The notes: generated by a model not told the origin, from the letters alone. DNA of 37,159 bases from an uncultured bacterium (GCA_902798645.1 CADBXV010000008.1:1-37159); one strand, 5' to 3'. Shown: positions 1 through 8,563, numbered from the stretch's first letter. Numbers and translations are program-made.

Positions 1-1258
1 TATTTCCGTTTTTATCTTTTCTTATTTCTTGTTTTCTGTCATAACTGTTTGGTTTGAATAATGTTGTATCTGTTGAACCATTGTGCCAATGGAAAATATG
101 TTTTGTCGGATATCCGTTTTTATAGTATTCTTCTTGTTGTATTTTTCCGTTTGCATCTTTGCTGATGCTTTCCGTTTCTTGACCTTCAGAGTTATATTTA
201 TGTGATATTGTGCCTGTTACATTTCCTTTACCGTCCTTATGCGTTTCCAGTATAGGTCTTCCTTCTTTGTTATTTTTAAATTCAATAGAAGAAATAACAT
301 TTCCTTCTTTATCTTTTTTTACTTGCTTTGTAATAGAGCCATTGTTCCAATAAGTTATATCTGATGTTCCGTCCTTATATTGATGAACAATTCTGTTTCC
401 ATAGTCTGTTACAGTCATTCCGTCTGAATTTTTTACTACGGATTTTGTTTGATGTCCGTCTTTATCAAAGAAATAATTTGTTACTGACCAATATCCGCCT
501 TTTCCGTCTGTTCTTGATTTAATAGTTCTTCCGTTTTCTATTGTATCAGTGTGAGTATAACCGTCATTTCTTTTGTATATTTTCCCGACCAATTTTCCAT
601 CTTTATATAAATCAGCCTTCATTTCTTTATCTTCAGTGTAGTATTCAATTTTTGTGACTTTACCGTTTTTGTCTTTAGTTGTACGACGTTCTGTTATTTT
701 AGAGCCTTCGTGTTCCATATCAACTTTTTCTCTGAATGTTGAATTGCCTTCTTTATCAACGGTAGTATTATCAGCAATTTCTTTTGCTTTATCTTCTTGT
801 GCAAGTTTAGCTTTATTTGTGTCAAACAGAGCTTTGATAAATTGTGATGGGGCTTCGGCAGTTGTAGAATCGTAAACCTCAATAAAACCCAAATACCAAT
901 CTGAGGCATCAGCATCTCCTCTTGATTTTGCAAATCTATATGCTTCTCCGGTTGATAACATATCATCATCACCGGCTTTTTTATCGAGTTTTTCAAAAAA
1001 GCTTTTTAGTTCTTTCGCATCAATAGTGCCATCTTCCCCTGCTATGTGATTGAACATTTTTACGTAAATTTCTTGAAGTTTCGCAGGAACTTTGTCTTTT
1101 CCTCCTAATGCATTCCAAATATCATTCATTTTTATTTGGTTAGCAAATCTTGTATGCTCTTGTTTCGGAAAACCGTCTGCAATTTTTTTCGGTTTATAGC
1201 CTGTATGCTTTCTGTAAACATCGTTTAATCCGAATTTAATTGGTTTGTTTCCTGCCAT
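1..1258 (-). CDS. Long repetitive protein, 5' part only (runs off left edge)
   Basis: Reading the minus strand from an ATG at 1258 gives an uninterrupted frame of 419 codons to the window edge, so the C-terminus is missing. The start has a good Shine-Dalgarno AAGGAG about 5 nt upstream. The first ~90 residues (MAGNKPIKFGLNDVYRKH...) are a globular lead-in. They are followed by a partly EF-hand-like stretch (EDGTIDAKEL, about residue 80), where the G, I and E positions fit but the first ligand is not Asp. From about residue 190 the protein is a run of irregular 20-25 residue units centred on [DN]G turns (KDGK, NDGY, KDGH, SDGM, KDGT, NNGS, NNKEG, KDGKGN, ANGK, KNGY, HNGS). This recalls MORN/YwqK-type or RHS-like beta-hairpin repeats. 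No signal peptide is seen. Function unknown; a surface or effector-like protein is possible. Confidence 0.8.
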   Translation of the reverse strand, partial: MAGNKPIKFGLNDVYRKHTGYKPKKIADGFPKQEHTRFANQIKMNDIWNALGGKDKVPAKLQEIYVKMFNHIAGEDGTIDAKELKSFFEKLDKKAGDDDMLSTGEAYRFAKSRGDADASDWYLGFIEVYDSTTAEAPSQFIKALFDTNKAKLAQEDKAKEIADNTTVDKEGNSTFREKVDMEHEGSKITERRTTKDKNGKVTKIEYYTEDKEMKADLYKDGKLVGKIYKRNDGYTHTDTIENGRTIKSRTDGKGGYWSVTNYFFDKDGHQTKSVVKNSDGMTVTDYGNRIVHQYKDGTSDITYWNNGSITKQVKKDKEGNVISSIEFKNNKEGRPILETHKDGKGNVTGTISHKYNSEGQETESISKDANGKIQQEEYYKNGYPTKHIFHWHNGSTDTTLFKPNSYDRKQEIRKDKNGN

Positions 1259-1347
1259 AACTTACTCCTTATTTTTAATCTTACTTTTTTGTAATCGACA
1301 AAAATTTTAAAAACTTTAGTAAAACACAAAGTTTGTGGCAGAAAGTC

Positions 1348-1383
1348 TACTACTACTAATAATAATACTAATACTACTACTAC
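1348..1383. repeat. Trinucleotide tract (TAC)3(TAA)3 TAC TAA (TAC)4
   Basis: Twelve consecutive triplets, each TAC or TAA, form an imperfect microsatellite. It lies between the divergent starts at 1258 (minus) and 1479/1482 (plus). Because it is upstream of both genes, length changes would alter promoter spacing rather than reading frame. Confidence 0.85.
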
Positions 1384-1465
1384 GTTTGCGCCGATTGTAA
1401 CAATTTTTTAGAATTGTTTTACAATTATTCATATTTCTTAACAAAAGATGCCTGCAGCAAATATG

Positions 1466-1474
1466 TGTTAAAAT
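1466..1474 (+). promoter_or_regulatory. Extended -10 (TGT-TAAAAT), probably leaderless
   Basis: TGT followed by TAAAAT lies immediately upstream of the tandem ATG codons at 1479 and 1482. There is no Shine-Dalgarno sequence. The expected start of transcription, about 7 nt after the box, falls at 1481-1482, on the second ATG. No convincing -35 was found at 16-18 nt. Confidence 0.5.
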
Positions 1475-1478
1475 TATA

Positions 1479-2831
1479 ATGATGAAAGTTTGTTTTATTC
1501 CTATAGATAATCGTCCGGTTTGTTATACTTTACCAAAAAATATCTGTGCGATTGATGAAGATATAGAATTATTTATTCCGCCAAGAGAGTATTTAGGAGG
1601 ACTTATTAAGTCTGCAAATGTTGATGTAATATTTGACTGGCTTAATCATTTACCGCATATTGATGTATTTATCCTATCTCTCGATACGCTTGCTTATGGC
1701 GGTTTAATTCCTTCAAGAAGAATAACTGACAGCTTTGAAGAAATAAAAACAAGAATAGAAAGATTAAAGCCTCTTATTGAAGGAAAAAAGGTTTATGCAT
1801 TTTCAAGTATAATGAGGATTTCTAATAATAATTATAATGAAGAAGAAAAAGAGTATTGGAATAAGTGGGGTAAAAAAATATTTGAATATTCATATAATTC
1901 TTCAAAATATTGGCATATACCAAAGACAGATATTCCGAAAGAAATTTTGGAAGATTATATGAAAACAAGAAAAAGAAACTTTGAAATTAATAAGATGTAC
2001 ATTGATTGGCAAAAAGAGGGCTTATTTGATACTTTAATATTTTCTAAAGATGATTGTGCAGAGTTTGGGTTTAATGTTGAAGAAGCAAAAGAGCTGGAAA
2101 ATTTGGGCGGAAAAACAAAAACCGGTGCAGATGAGATTCCTTTAACTCTTTTGGCAAGAGCAGTAAATAAAGATATTAAAGTTTGTCCTATATATACAGA
2201 GCCGGAATACAAAGGCTGTATATCAAATTATGAAGATGTATCAATTGAAAAATCCGTTCTAGGGCAGCTTGAACTTGGCGGATTTAGAGTAGTGAATACA
2301 GAAAAAGATGCCGATATAGTTCTTGTGGTTAATAATTTTGTTGAAAAGCAAGGAGAGCTTGTTATGGGTTGGGATACTCAGCCTTATAATAAAACATTTA
2401 TTCCTCCTGCTAAACCTTATGCAATAGCGGATGTTAGATATGCAAACGGTGCAGACAACGGTTTTGTGAACCAAATTTTTAGTTCTGATATTCCCCTGCC
2501 TATGTATGGTTATGCAGGCTGGAATACAAGTGCAAATACCTTAGGTAGTTTGTTGGCATGCGTAAAAGTAAAATTTAACGCTAAAAAATACAACGATGAA
2601 GCATATAAAAAACTTCAAGCTATTCGTTATCTTGATGACTGGGGGTATCAGGCAAATATAAGAGAACAGATTAAAGAACCTTGTGATATAAAAGAGTTAA
2701 TGAAGCCGTTTGAAGAAAAAATATTTAAAAAAGTCGGATTGATAAATCCGACCTTGAATGTTAATTACGTTTACCCCCATTATATTTACCCCTGGAATAG
2801 AAAATTTGAAGTTGAAGTTATGATTGATTAA
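1479..2831 (+). CDS. DUF4127 family protein
   Basis: A 450-residue protein opening with MKVCFIPIDNRPVCYTLP, the characteristic start of DUF4127 proteins (the IPxDxRPV motif). An early IPSRR motif (about residues 86-90) and a long Asp/Asn-rich central part also fit. No signal peptide or membrane segment is visible. The biochemical role of the family is not established; links to glycan or nucleotide-sugar metabolism have been suggested only by context. The two tandem ATGs (1479, 1482) lack a ribosome site and follow an extended -10 directly, so 1482 may be the true start on a leaderless message. The 3' end overlaps the convergent oxidoreductase gene by 14 nt. Confidence 0.8.
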   Translation: MMKVCFIPIDNRPVCYTLPKNICAIDEDIELFIPPREYLGGLIKSANVDVIFDWLNHLPHIDVFILSLDTLAYGGLIPSRRITDSFEEIKTRIERLKPLIEGKKVYAFSSIMRISNNNYNEEEKEYWNKWGKKIFEYSYNSSKYWHIPKTDIPKEILEDYMKTRKRNFEINKMYIDWQKEGLFDTLIFSKDDCAEFGFNVEEAKELENLGGKTKTGADEIPLTLLARAVNKDIKVCPIYTEPEYKGCISNYEDVSIEKSVLGQLELGGFRVVNTEKDADIVLVVNNFVEKQGELVMGWDTQPYNKTFIPPAKPYAIADVRYANGADNGFVNQIFSSDIPLPMYGYAGWNTSANTLGSLLACVKVKFNAKKYNDEAYKKLQAIRYLDDWGYQANIREQIKEPCDIKELMKPFEEKIFKKVGLINPTLNVNYVYPHYIYPWNRKFEVEVMID

Positions 2832-3399
2832 TATTACTTAAGATTTTATCAATTTTCTTTTCTGCTTTTTCTAATATTTCTTCTACTTTAGCGCCTTCAA
2901 TATCAAGTTCTTCCGCTTTTATGTATTCAATATCTTCTATTCCGTGAAATTCTTTAGCAAGAGTTTTTACGTATCCGAAACCAAATTCATCTGATACAAT
3001 CTTTCCGCCCGAAGTTGTTACATAAATTAGTTTTTTAGCTTTGCAAAGTCCCTCAACATCTCCTTGGTCCGTATAACGAAATACAATTCCGTTCACATTT
3101 ATTGCTTCTATGTAGTTTTTTAGTATAGCAGGGAAGGATAAATCCCAATAGGGCGCAACAATAATAATCATGTCAGCATCAGCATAATCCTTTGCATAGT
3201 GAAAAATAGCATTATCAAACTCTTCTTCTGCTGTTAGCCTTGTTCTGAGTTCTAATAGTTCATTATTCAAAGGTCTGATGTCTTCTTCTCCAAGATTAAC
3301 AATTTTCTTTTCAGCAGGAATTCTGTCCAATAAATATCTTGCAATCCTTTTTGTTCTTGAATCAGGTCTGACTGTAGCGTTAACATATAAAATTTTCAT
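2818..3399 (-). CDS. Flavodoxin-fold NAD(P)H oxidoreductase (azoreductase/quinone reductase type)
   Basis: A 193-residue protein with the flavodoxin-like fold of FMN-dependent NADH:quinone/azo reductases. The first strand MKILYVNATVRPDSRTKRIA ends in the phosphate-binding loop. DMIIIVAPYWDLSFPAILKNYI (about residues 76-97) is the P-x-W/Y-x-x-S-x-P-A-x-L-K signature shared by AcpD and MdaB proteins. KKLIYVTTSGG (about 121-131) is the third flavin loop. It is cytoplasmic. The start is supported by AAGGAG about 7 nt upstream. The likely reaction is two-electron reduction of quinones or azo compounds with NAD(P)H; the actual substrate cannot be read from sequence. Confidence 0.82.
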   Translation of the reverse strand: MKILYVNATVRPDSRTKRIARYLLDRIPAEKKIVNLGEEDIRPLNNELLELRTRLTAEEEFDNAIFHYAKDYADADMIIIVAPYWDLSFPAILKNYIEAINVNGIVFRYTDQGDVEGLCKAKKLIYVTTSGGKIVSDEFGFGYVKTLAKEFHGIEDIEYIKAEELDIEGAKVEEILEKAEKKIDKILSNINQS

Positions 3400-3502
3400 G
3401 ATATTCTCCTTTTAAGTTGTTGCCATATCATATATTAAAACTATTATAACTTAATTCCCCAAAATGCTAAATTTACATAATAATATAAAAAAATATTTAC
3501 CC

Positions 3503-3631
3503 CTAAAAATACTTTTCTACGGCAAATTTGAACTGTTCAATGAAAATTTGCTTGAAATAATCTAAGCTGTTATTTTCGTAAAAAACAATGACCGCTTTTT
3601 TATATTCTGTTTCTTTTACACTTCTATATTA
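3503..3631 (-). pseudogene. Orphan C-terminal gene remnant (possibly Fic-like)
   Basis: On the minus strand about 42 codons read openly from just after an in-frame TAA to a TAG at 3503-3505. They encode a protein-like tail containing EYKKAVIVFYENNSLDYFKQ and IFIEQFKFAVEKYF. There is no ATG, GTG or ribosome site, so this looks like the 3' end of a lost gene. The tail resembles the C-terminus of some Fic/DOC-family proteins, but that is from memory and weak. Confidence 0.4.
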
Positions 3632-3661
3632 AAGCGGACAATAATTGTAAGAAAAAAGTAT

Positions 3662-3694
3662 TGTAGGGTGGGCAAAGCGAATGCGTGCCCACCA
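3662..3694. repeat. TGTAGGGTGGG-type palindromic repeat
   Basis: An element with stem GGTGGGCA (3667-3674) and TGCCCACC (3686-3693), an 11-nt loop and a TGTAG flank. Related copies lie at 22565-22597 and, inside serB, at 24422-24453. The flank and loop (AAAGCG..GCG) are conserved as well as the stem, so this is a repeat family and not chance hairpins. Confidence 0.85.
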
Positions 3695-3703
3695 ATTAAT
3701 ATA

Positions 3704-3811
3704 TTACTCAAAATCCAATTCTATTATTTTATTCTTGTCATCAAAATTACACCAATCATATTCATAAAAACCAAGCAGGTAGGTTGGGTGTAACCCAACA
3801 AAATACAATAA
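3704..3811 (-). pseudogene. Short C-terminal coding remnant
   Basis: The minus strand reads openly for about 35 codons to a TAA at 3704-3706 and encodes LLGFYEYDWCNFDDKNKIIE plus a few residues. The composition looks protein-like. The upstream part of this frame runs through the 3783-3799 palindrome and then a stop, with no start codon. It may be the tail of a gene cut off by repeat insertion; it may or may not belong with the 3503-3631 remnant. Identity unknown. Confidence 0.3.
3783..3799. repeat. GTTGGGT palindrome
   Basis: GTTGGGT at 3783-3789 pairs with ACCCAAC at 3793-3799, preceded by GGTAG. It is related in layout to 22515-22540 and seems to be a second subtype of the short palindromic repeats in this window. 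Confidence 0.7.
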
Positions 3812-3813
3812 TC

Positions 3814-3850
3814 AAAAAAGCGGTTTCGCAAATTGTGAAACCGCTTTTTT
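3814..3850 (-). terminator. Strong intrinsic terminator of pckA
   Basis: A perfect 14-bp stem (AAAAAAGCGGTTTC, 3814-3827, with its complement at 3837-3850) and a 9-nt loop start 15 nt past the pckA stop. Runs of A and T on both sides make it potentially bidirectional. Confidence 0.93.
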
Positions 3851-3865
3851 GATTTATATTTACCC

Positions 3866-5464
3866 CTATACCAAGCTCATTGGTTTAGGACCTGCGTTTA
3901 CGATTTCTGAAGGCATGTTCGGATACTTCTTAGCGAAGTTATCGTTGAACATTGTAGCTAACTTGTTAGCTGCTTCATCGTAAGCTGCTTTATCAGCCCA
4001 CATTCCTCTTGCATCTAACATTTCGTCAGGAACGTTAGGACAAGATGTAGGATAATCTACGTTGAATACATCGTGGTGTTTGAATTCGATATTATCAAAT
4101 GAGCCGTTAAGAGCTGCTGTAACCATTGCACGAGTGTAAGAAAGTTTCATTCTCTTAGCACCTGATGAAGCAGAACCGCCTGCCCAACCTGTGTTAACTA
4201 AGTAAACCTTAGTACCGTATTGGTCTAATTTATCGCCTAACATTTTAGCGTAAACAGATGCATCCATTGGCATGAATGGTTCACCGAATAATGTTGAGAA
4301 TGTAGGAACTGGTTCTGTAATACCTCTTTCAGTACCGGCTAATTTAGAAGTGAAACCTGTTACAAAGTGGTACATAGCAGCGTTCTTGTCTAATCTTGAG
4401 ATTGGAGGAAGAACACCAAATGCGTCAGCTGTTAAGAATACAACAACTTTTGGTATTCCGCCTTTAGAAGGAATTGCAGCGTTGTTGATGTAGTTAACTG
4501 GGTAACCTACACGAGTGTTTTCAGTTAATGAACCATCAGCAAAATCTAATTCTCTTGTTTCATCGTTCATAATTACGTTTTCAACAAGTGAGCCAAATTT
4601 GATTGCGTGGTATATATCAGGTTCATTTTCTTCAGTTAAGTTAATACATTTTGCGTAGCATCCGCCTTCAAAGTTGAATACGCCATCTGGTGACCAGCCG
4701 TGTTCGTCATCACCGATTAACTTACGAGCAGGGTCAGCTGAAAGAGTTGTTTTACCTGTTCCTGACAGACCGAAGAAAACAGCTGTTTCGTGAGTTTCAG
4801 GATCCATGTTTGCTGAACAGTGCATAGGAAGTACGTTCTTCTTAGTCATAACGTAGTTCATAGTAGCGAAAACTGATTTTTTGATTTCGCCTGAGTATTG
4901 TGAACCGGCGATAATAATAGTGTGAGCTTCGTAGTCAATAGCGATGCAAGCTTCAGAATTTGTTCCGTCAATTGCAGGATCGCATTTAAAGCCCGGAGCG
5001 CAAAGAATTGTATAATCAGCTTCACCGTAGCTTGCTAATTCTTCAGCAGTAGGTCTGATTAATAATTGGTGAATAAACATGTTTTGAGATGCTAATTCAT
5101 TAATTACTCTGAATTTTTGAGTATATTTTTTGTCTGCACCTGCAAAACCGTCAAAAATAAATACTTCTTTGCCGTTTAGGTAGTTAGCTATTTTATCTCT
5201 GATTGAGTTAAAAGCTTCTCTTGAAATAGGTCTGTTAACATTACCCCAAGCGATATCATTATGGATAGATTCTGTATCAACAATGAATTTATCCTTAGGT
5301 GAACGACCAGTATATTTACCTGTAGTAACAACTAAAGCACCTGTTTCAGAAAGTTTACCTTCGCCTCTTAGTAAAGCTGCTTCAGTTAATTGAGCCGGTG
5401 TCCAGTTTCTGTGAACTGCTTTTGGAGAAGTAATTCCCCATTTTTCAATACCATAAGTTTCCAT
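3866..5464 (-). CDS. pckA: Phosphoenolpyruvate carboxykinase (ATP)
   Basis: A 532-residue protein of the usual length for the ATP-dependent PEPCK family. It interconverts oxaloacetate + ATP with PEP + CO2 + ADP in the cytoplasm; in fermenting gut bacteria it often runs toward oxaloacetate. Visible motifs are the substrate-binding TGKYTGRSPKDKF (about residues 48-60), the P-loop GLSGTGKTT (about 232-240), the metal site LIGDDEHGWS (about 249-258) and the family stretch IIIAGSQYSGEIKKSVF (about 183-199). Nothing essential appears missing. The ATG has AAGGAGG upstream. Codon use (many CCA, GCT, AAC) looks that of a highly expressed gene. It is monocistronic, with a promoter at 5510-5537 and a terminator at 3814-3850. 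Confidence 0.97.
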   Translation of the reverse strand: METYGIEKWGITSPKAVHRNWTPAQLTEAALLRGEGKLSETGALVVTTGKYTGRSPKDKFIVDTESIHNDIAWGNVNRPISREAFNSIRDKIANYLNGKEVFIFDGFAGADKKYTQKFRVINELASQNMFIHQLLIRPTAEELASYGEADYTILCAPGFKCDPAIDGTNSEACIAIDYEAHTIIIAGSQYSGEIKKSVFATMNYVMTKKNVLPMHCSANMDPETHETAVFFGLSGTGKTTLSADPARKLIGDDEHGWSPDGVFNFEGGCYAKCINLTEENEPDIYHAIKFGSLVENVIMNDETRELDFADGSLTENTRVGYPVNYINNAAIPSKGGIPKVVVFLTADAFGVLPPISRLDKNAAMYHFVTGFTSKLAGTERGITEPVPTFSTLFGEPFMPMDASVYAKMLGDKLDQYGTKVYLVNTGWAGGSASSGAKRMKLSYTRAMVTAALNGSFDNIEFKHHDVFNVDYPTSCPNVPDEMLDARGMWADKAAYDEAANKLATMFNDNFAKKYPNMPSEIVNAGPKPMSLV

Positions 5465-5509
5465 TTATATTTCCCTCCTTTAAGGTTAAACGGTTCTCGT
5501 ACATGCTTA

Positions 5510-5537
5510 ATTTTACTACATCAAAGGGTAAAATCAA
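5510..5537 (-). promoter_or_regulatory. Promoter of pckA
   Basis: On the minus strand TTGATT (5532-5537), a 16-nt spacer and TAAAAT (5510-5515) form a near-consensus promoter. The expected start near 5503 gives a leader of about 40 nt that includes the ribosome site. Confidence 0.65.
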
Positions 5538-5604
5538 TAGTTTGATTGTAGGAGGTACACTTTTTTAAGCAAATATATATTTAGCTTAAATTTTCAGTTC
5601 TCGA

Positions 5605-7458
5605 TTAACTCTTTTGACCTTTCAATTTACCAAACTCATTGACTTTTGATTGGAAAACATCATCATATAGTACTCTTGCTTGAGCCGGTTTTAGTTTTTC
5701 TAGAATTATACGCTTATGCACCTTTCCCAGTTCTTCTATAATATCAATTACATTATACATTCTTCTTCCGTCGGTATTACGTTTTTTAAGCATGTAGTTT
5801 ACAAGTTTCTTATTATTGCCATTAATTCTTGTATACAAATCAACAGCATCAAAGTTAGATATTTTTGGACGTTTAATTCCGTTCTTTCTTAAATCTGCTC
5901 TTGTTTCTTTAATTGAAGCAAGTATTTCCGGCATCATTTTTAAACGCATCTTGGTTGCTTTGCTAACATAAACTCGCTCTTGTTCATTTACAACACTTGG
6001 ATGTAAATTTTTACGAATAAATTGACGTACACCTTCTTGTGCTTCAATTTTTTGTTTTTGTATTTTTGTAAAATCTATAAAAGATGTTGCATTTATGTTT
6101 TTTGTTACAATTTGATTAGAAATAGGCTTGTGAATAGACTTCTGCGCCGTATTTTTTATCTCTGTCGTGCCTGTTGGTACTGCTTCTGATTTTATTATTT
6201 GTTTTGAAGCATTATCTTTAAATTTTTGTATAAAATAATATCTAAGTTTATTGAACTCATTTTTCAAGAAGTCTATCCTTTTTGAAAATTTACTTTGAGT
6301 TTTGCCGAAACCATATTTTGTAGCATATTTTTTATATTTATAATAATTTTCAGAAGATTCATTCTTAAACCTAAAATTTGTTAATTCATTTTTAAGTGCA
6401 TTTATTCTTTCTTCTCCCGGTTTTGTAAATTGTAAAATTTTAGATAAATTATTATAAAAGACATAAGCTTTATCAGCAGGAACGGCACCTAAAATTTCGT
6501 TTAAAGTATGAATAGCTTCAGAATTTTCGGAATCCCATAAAAATTTATCTATAAATTTTGTCGTGTACTTATCACCATTATCGATTTTTTTAAATAGTTC
6601 AAGCATCTCTGCTATTTCTTGTCCAAAATTACCCGATTCATGTACCGGCATATGATGACTTCGTATTATCAGGTCTCTTAAATAAATATTATCGGGATTA
6701 CAAGTTTTATATATTTCTATTAAATTAGATTTATCTGCGTTTGAACATTTATCAGGTATATCATAGAACTTTGCAAACTTGTTCATAAAATCGATACCTA
6801 ATTTAGAATAATGCTTTTCAAGTGCATCATTTATTTTTAACTTCTGTATAGAGTTATTTCGAAATACATGATTTAAGTTTCTTTGTTTATCATAAATTTC
6901 ACTATCATAATTATTTTCAGCTATTTTTTTATCTAAAATTTTAATAGCGTCTTTATTTTTTGCATTTAAAATTAAATATGATTTATATTTATCAATATTA
7001 TTTATATATTCTTTTTTATTTGGAGATTGCAAAATATCAGTTAGAATGTTTTCTGAATAAGGCTTATTTTTTAATACTCTCTTATTAAATTTTTCAGCAA
7101 ATACCGCCTCTTTTTTATTAGAAATAGAACTTAAAACATTTGAAAGGTTTTCAAATGTCCCGGAAACATAACTTACTATATTATAGTGAAATGACTTTGG
7201 ATTTTCTATCATTTGTGCTATTTTAAATACATTCTGAGGATTTTCTTTATTTTTTGAGTAATAATACATGCAATTATACCTTTCAACAAGTTTTGCCAAA
7301 AAATTCTGCTGCTTTACATTTAAAGTATTTGTATGTTGAAATATATCTTCTACTTTTAAATTCAACTTATCTGCTATTAAGTACATAGCTTCATCGTTCA
7401 ATTTGTGATATTTACTATTGAATGTAGGATTTATATAATTATTGGTTTGGACTTTCAT
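5605..7458 (-). CDS. Large unknown protein with NN-INP N-terminus
   Basis: I do not recognise this 617-residue protein. The chosen ATG at 7458 has GGAGG 10 nt upstream; an ATG ten codons earlier has no ribosome site. It is Lys/Asn-rich, predicted mostly helical, with no signal peptide or membrane segment. The start MKVQTNNYINPTFNSKYH resembles that of the gene at 32170 (MRISSVNNFEINPSMKAG). The C-terminal part (about residues 480-617) is strongly basic and may be a separate domain. A Ser/Thr/Pro-rich linker lies around residues 430-475, which suggests at least two domains. A secreted or effector-like role is conceivable but unproven. It is flanked by pckA and, across an AT-rich gap, the divergent YtxH gene. 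Confidence 0.8.
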   Translation of the reverse strand: MKVQTNNYINPTFNSKYHKLNDEAMYLIADKLNLKVEDIFQHTNTLNVKQQNFLAKLVERYNCMYYYSKNKENPQNVFKIAQMIENPKSFHYNIVSYVSGTFENLSNVLSSISNKKEAVFAEKFNKRVLKNKPYSENILTDILQSPNKKEYINNIDKYKSYLILNAKNKDAIKILDKKIAENNYDSEIYDKQRNLNHVFRNNSIQKLKINDALEKHYSKLGIDFMNKFAKFYDIPDKCSNADKSNLIEIYKTCNPDNIYLRDLIIRSHHMPVHESGNFGQEIAEMLELFKKIDNGDKYTTKFIDKFLWDSENSEAIHTLNEILGAVPADKAYVFYNNLSKILQFTKPGEERINALKNELTNFRFKNESSENYYKYKKYATKYGFGKTQSKFSKRIDFLKNEFNKLRYYFIQKFKDNASKQIIKSEAVPTGTTEIKNTAQKSIHKPISNQIVTKNINATSFIDFTKIQKQKIEAQEGVRQFIRKNLHPSVVNEQERVYVSKATKMRLKMMPEILASIKETRADLRKNGIKRPKISNFDAVDLYTRINGNNKKLVNYMLKKRNTDGRRMYNVIDIIEELGKVHKRIILEKLKPAQARVLYDDVFQSKVNEFGKLKGQKS

Positions 7459-7635
7459 GTTTAAATTACCTCCATTATTTAATGACATATATAATTACAT
7501 GTGTTTTAAAACTTAAAAAAAATTTTTTTGCTAGTTTTATACATTATGACAAACAATTTAAAAAAATTAATTATTGCCCATTTAGCTTAATTTTATTATA
7601 TTATCAAATACCCACTTTAATTTAATAAAATAATA

Positions 7636-7644
7636 TGGTACAAT
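7636..7644 (+). promoter_or_regulatory. Extended -10 upstream of the first YtxH gene
   Basis: TGG-TACAAT forms an extended -10 about 35 nt before the coding start at 7685. The -35 region (TTTAAT at 7616-7621) is weak. Confidence 0.5.
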
Positions 7645-7684
7645 GCATCATATATAAATATTAATAAACAAAGTGAGGTATATT

Positions 7685-8008
7685 ATGTGCGACAGAGATA
7701 AATCATCAATAGGTTTCGGTGTTGGACTGCTTTTTGGTGTTATAGGCGGTATTGTTGCAGGTGTACTTTTTGCTCCTAAATCAGGTGAAGAAATGAGAGA
7801 AAAGGTAAAAGATACCGTATGTGATTTAGCTGAAAAATATTCACCTGAAGTCAAGGAGGCTAAAAAGCAAGCATTAGAATCAATTGATTTATTGCGTTAT
7901 AAACTAGAAAAGCAATATAAAAAATTCGGTAATATGCTTAAATCAAAAAAAATGAGAAAAGCAAAAGAACTTGAAAGTGAATCAAATTTTAACTTTGATC
8001 GTGATTAA
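7685..8008 (+). CDS. YtxH-domain general stress-type protein
   Basis: A 107-residue protein with a glycine-rich transmembrane segment GFGVGLLFGVIGGIVAGVLF (about residues 10-29), followed by the YtxH signature APKSGEEMREKVKD. The rest is a charged coiled-coil-like helix ending in a basic tail. It is expected to be a small inner-membrane protein with a cytoplasmic helix. YtxH proteins are linked to general stress in Bacillus, but their molecular role is unclear. The ATG at 7685 (AAGTGAGG 6 nt upstream) is preferred over GTG at 7673. It begins a three-gene group with 8093 and 8564. Confidence 0.85.
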   Translation: MCDRDKSSIGFGVGLLFGVIGGIVAGVLFAPKSGEEMREKVKDTVCDLAEKYSPEVKEAKKQALESIDLLRYKLEKQYKKFGNMLKSKKMRKAKELESESNFNFDRD

Positions 8009-8049
8009 CAAAAACAGATTCCCTTGCACCTCAATAGGGGGTATAGGTG

Positions 8050-8072
8050 AGAGGGTTGTAGAATTTCCCTCT
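8050..8072. repeat. Small hairpin between the YtxH and DUF948-like genes
   Basis: AGAGGG (8050-8055) pairs with CCCTCT (8067-8072) across an 11-nt loop in the 84-nt gap. There is no T-tract, so it looks like an mRNA processing or stability hairpin, or one more short palindrome, not a terminator. Confidence 0.4.
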
Positions 8073-8092
8073 GTAAAATAAAAGGAAAATAA

Positions 8093-8461
8093 ATGGAAAT
8101 TGGACAATTATATCAAGGCTTAACATTTTTGGCTTATGCGACAGGAATAATAGTTATTTTAGTTGGTGTAATGCTTGTAAAAGTGTTATTTGATTTATCA
8201 AAATTGACGAGTAATATAAATGAAACAACAAATATTGTAAAAGAAGAACTTGTTCCTACACTGAAAAATGTTAATAAATCAGTAGAGATAGTAAGCGGAA
8301 TAATTATAAAAGCAGATGCCGGTGTAAATAGAGTAAAAGTATTTATTGCAAATTCACCGCTAAGAATATTATCAAAATTATCAACAGTCGGCGGAACGAT
8401 AGCCAAAGGATTTTTCGGCGGGCTTTGTGCAGGGTTTAAAACTTTTGGTAAAAAGAAGTAG
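8093..8461 (+). CDS. DUF948-like membrane protein
   Basis: A 122-residue protein with one N-terminal membrane helix (AYATGIIVILVGVMLVKVLF, about residues 15-34). A helical segment with regular hydrophobic spacing follows (LTSNINETTNIVKEELVPTL...), as in DUF948 proteins of Firmicutes and cyanobacteria. The C-terminus is Gly/Lys-rich. The ribosome site AAAGGA sits just before the ATG. Its place between two YtxH genes matches a common pairing of YtxH with DUF948 proteins. Molecular function unknown. Confidence 0.7.
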   Translation: MEIGQLYQGLTFLAYATGIIVILVGVMLVKVLFDLSKLTSNINETTNIVKEELVPTLKNVNKSVEIVSGIIIKADAGVNRVKVFIANSPLRILSKLSTVGGTIAKGFFGGLCAGFKTFGKKK

Positions 8462-8563
8462 GTAGGTAAGATAATTAAAAAAAATAAAACACAGGTTACA
8501 CTATGTAAAGAATATAAATAGGTATAAATTTATGTGTAATCAAAAATAATAAGGAGAAATATT

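Larger units (their letters stand above)
1259..1478. other. Divergent intergenic region with triplet tract
   Basis: This 220-nt gap lies between two divergent starts. It holds the 12-triplet TAC/TAA tract at 1348-1383, a small A/T-rich inverted repeat (AACAATT at 1399-1405 and AATTGTT at 1412-1418) and an extended -10 box for the rightward gene. No coding potential was seen. Confidence 0.6.

Noticed and set aside
694-996. 100-codon minus-strand open frame
   Set aside because: It lies wholly inside the real minus-strand frame 1-1258, in another register, and has no ribosome site or protein-like composition.
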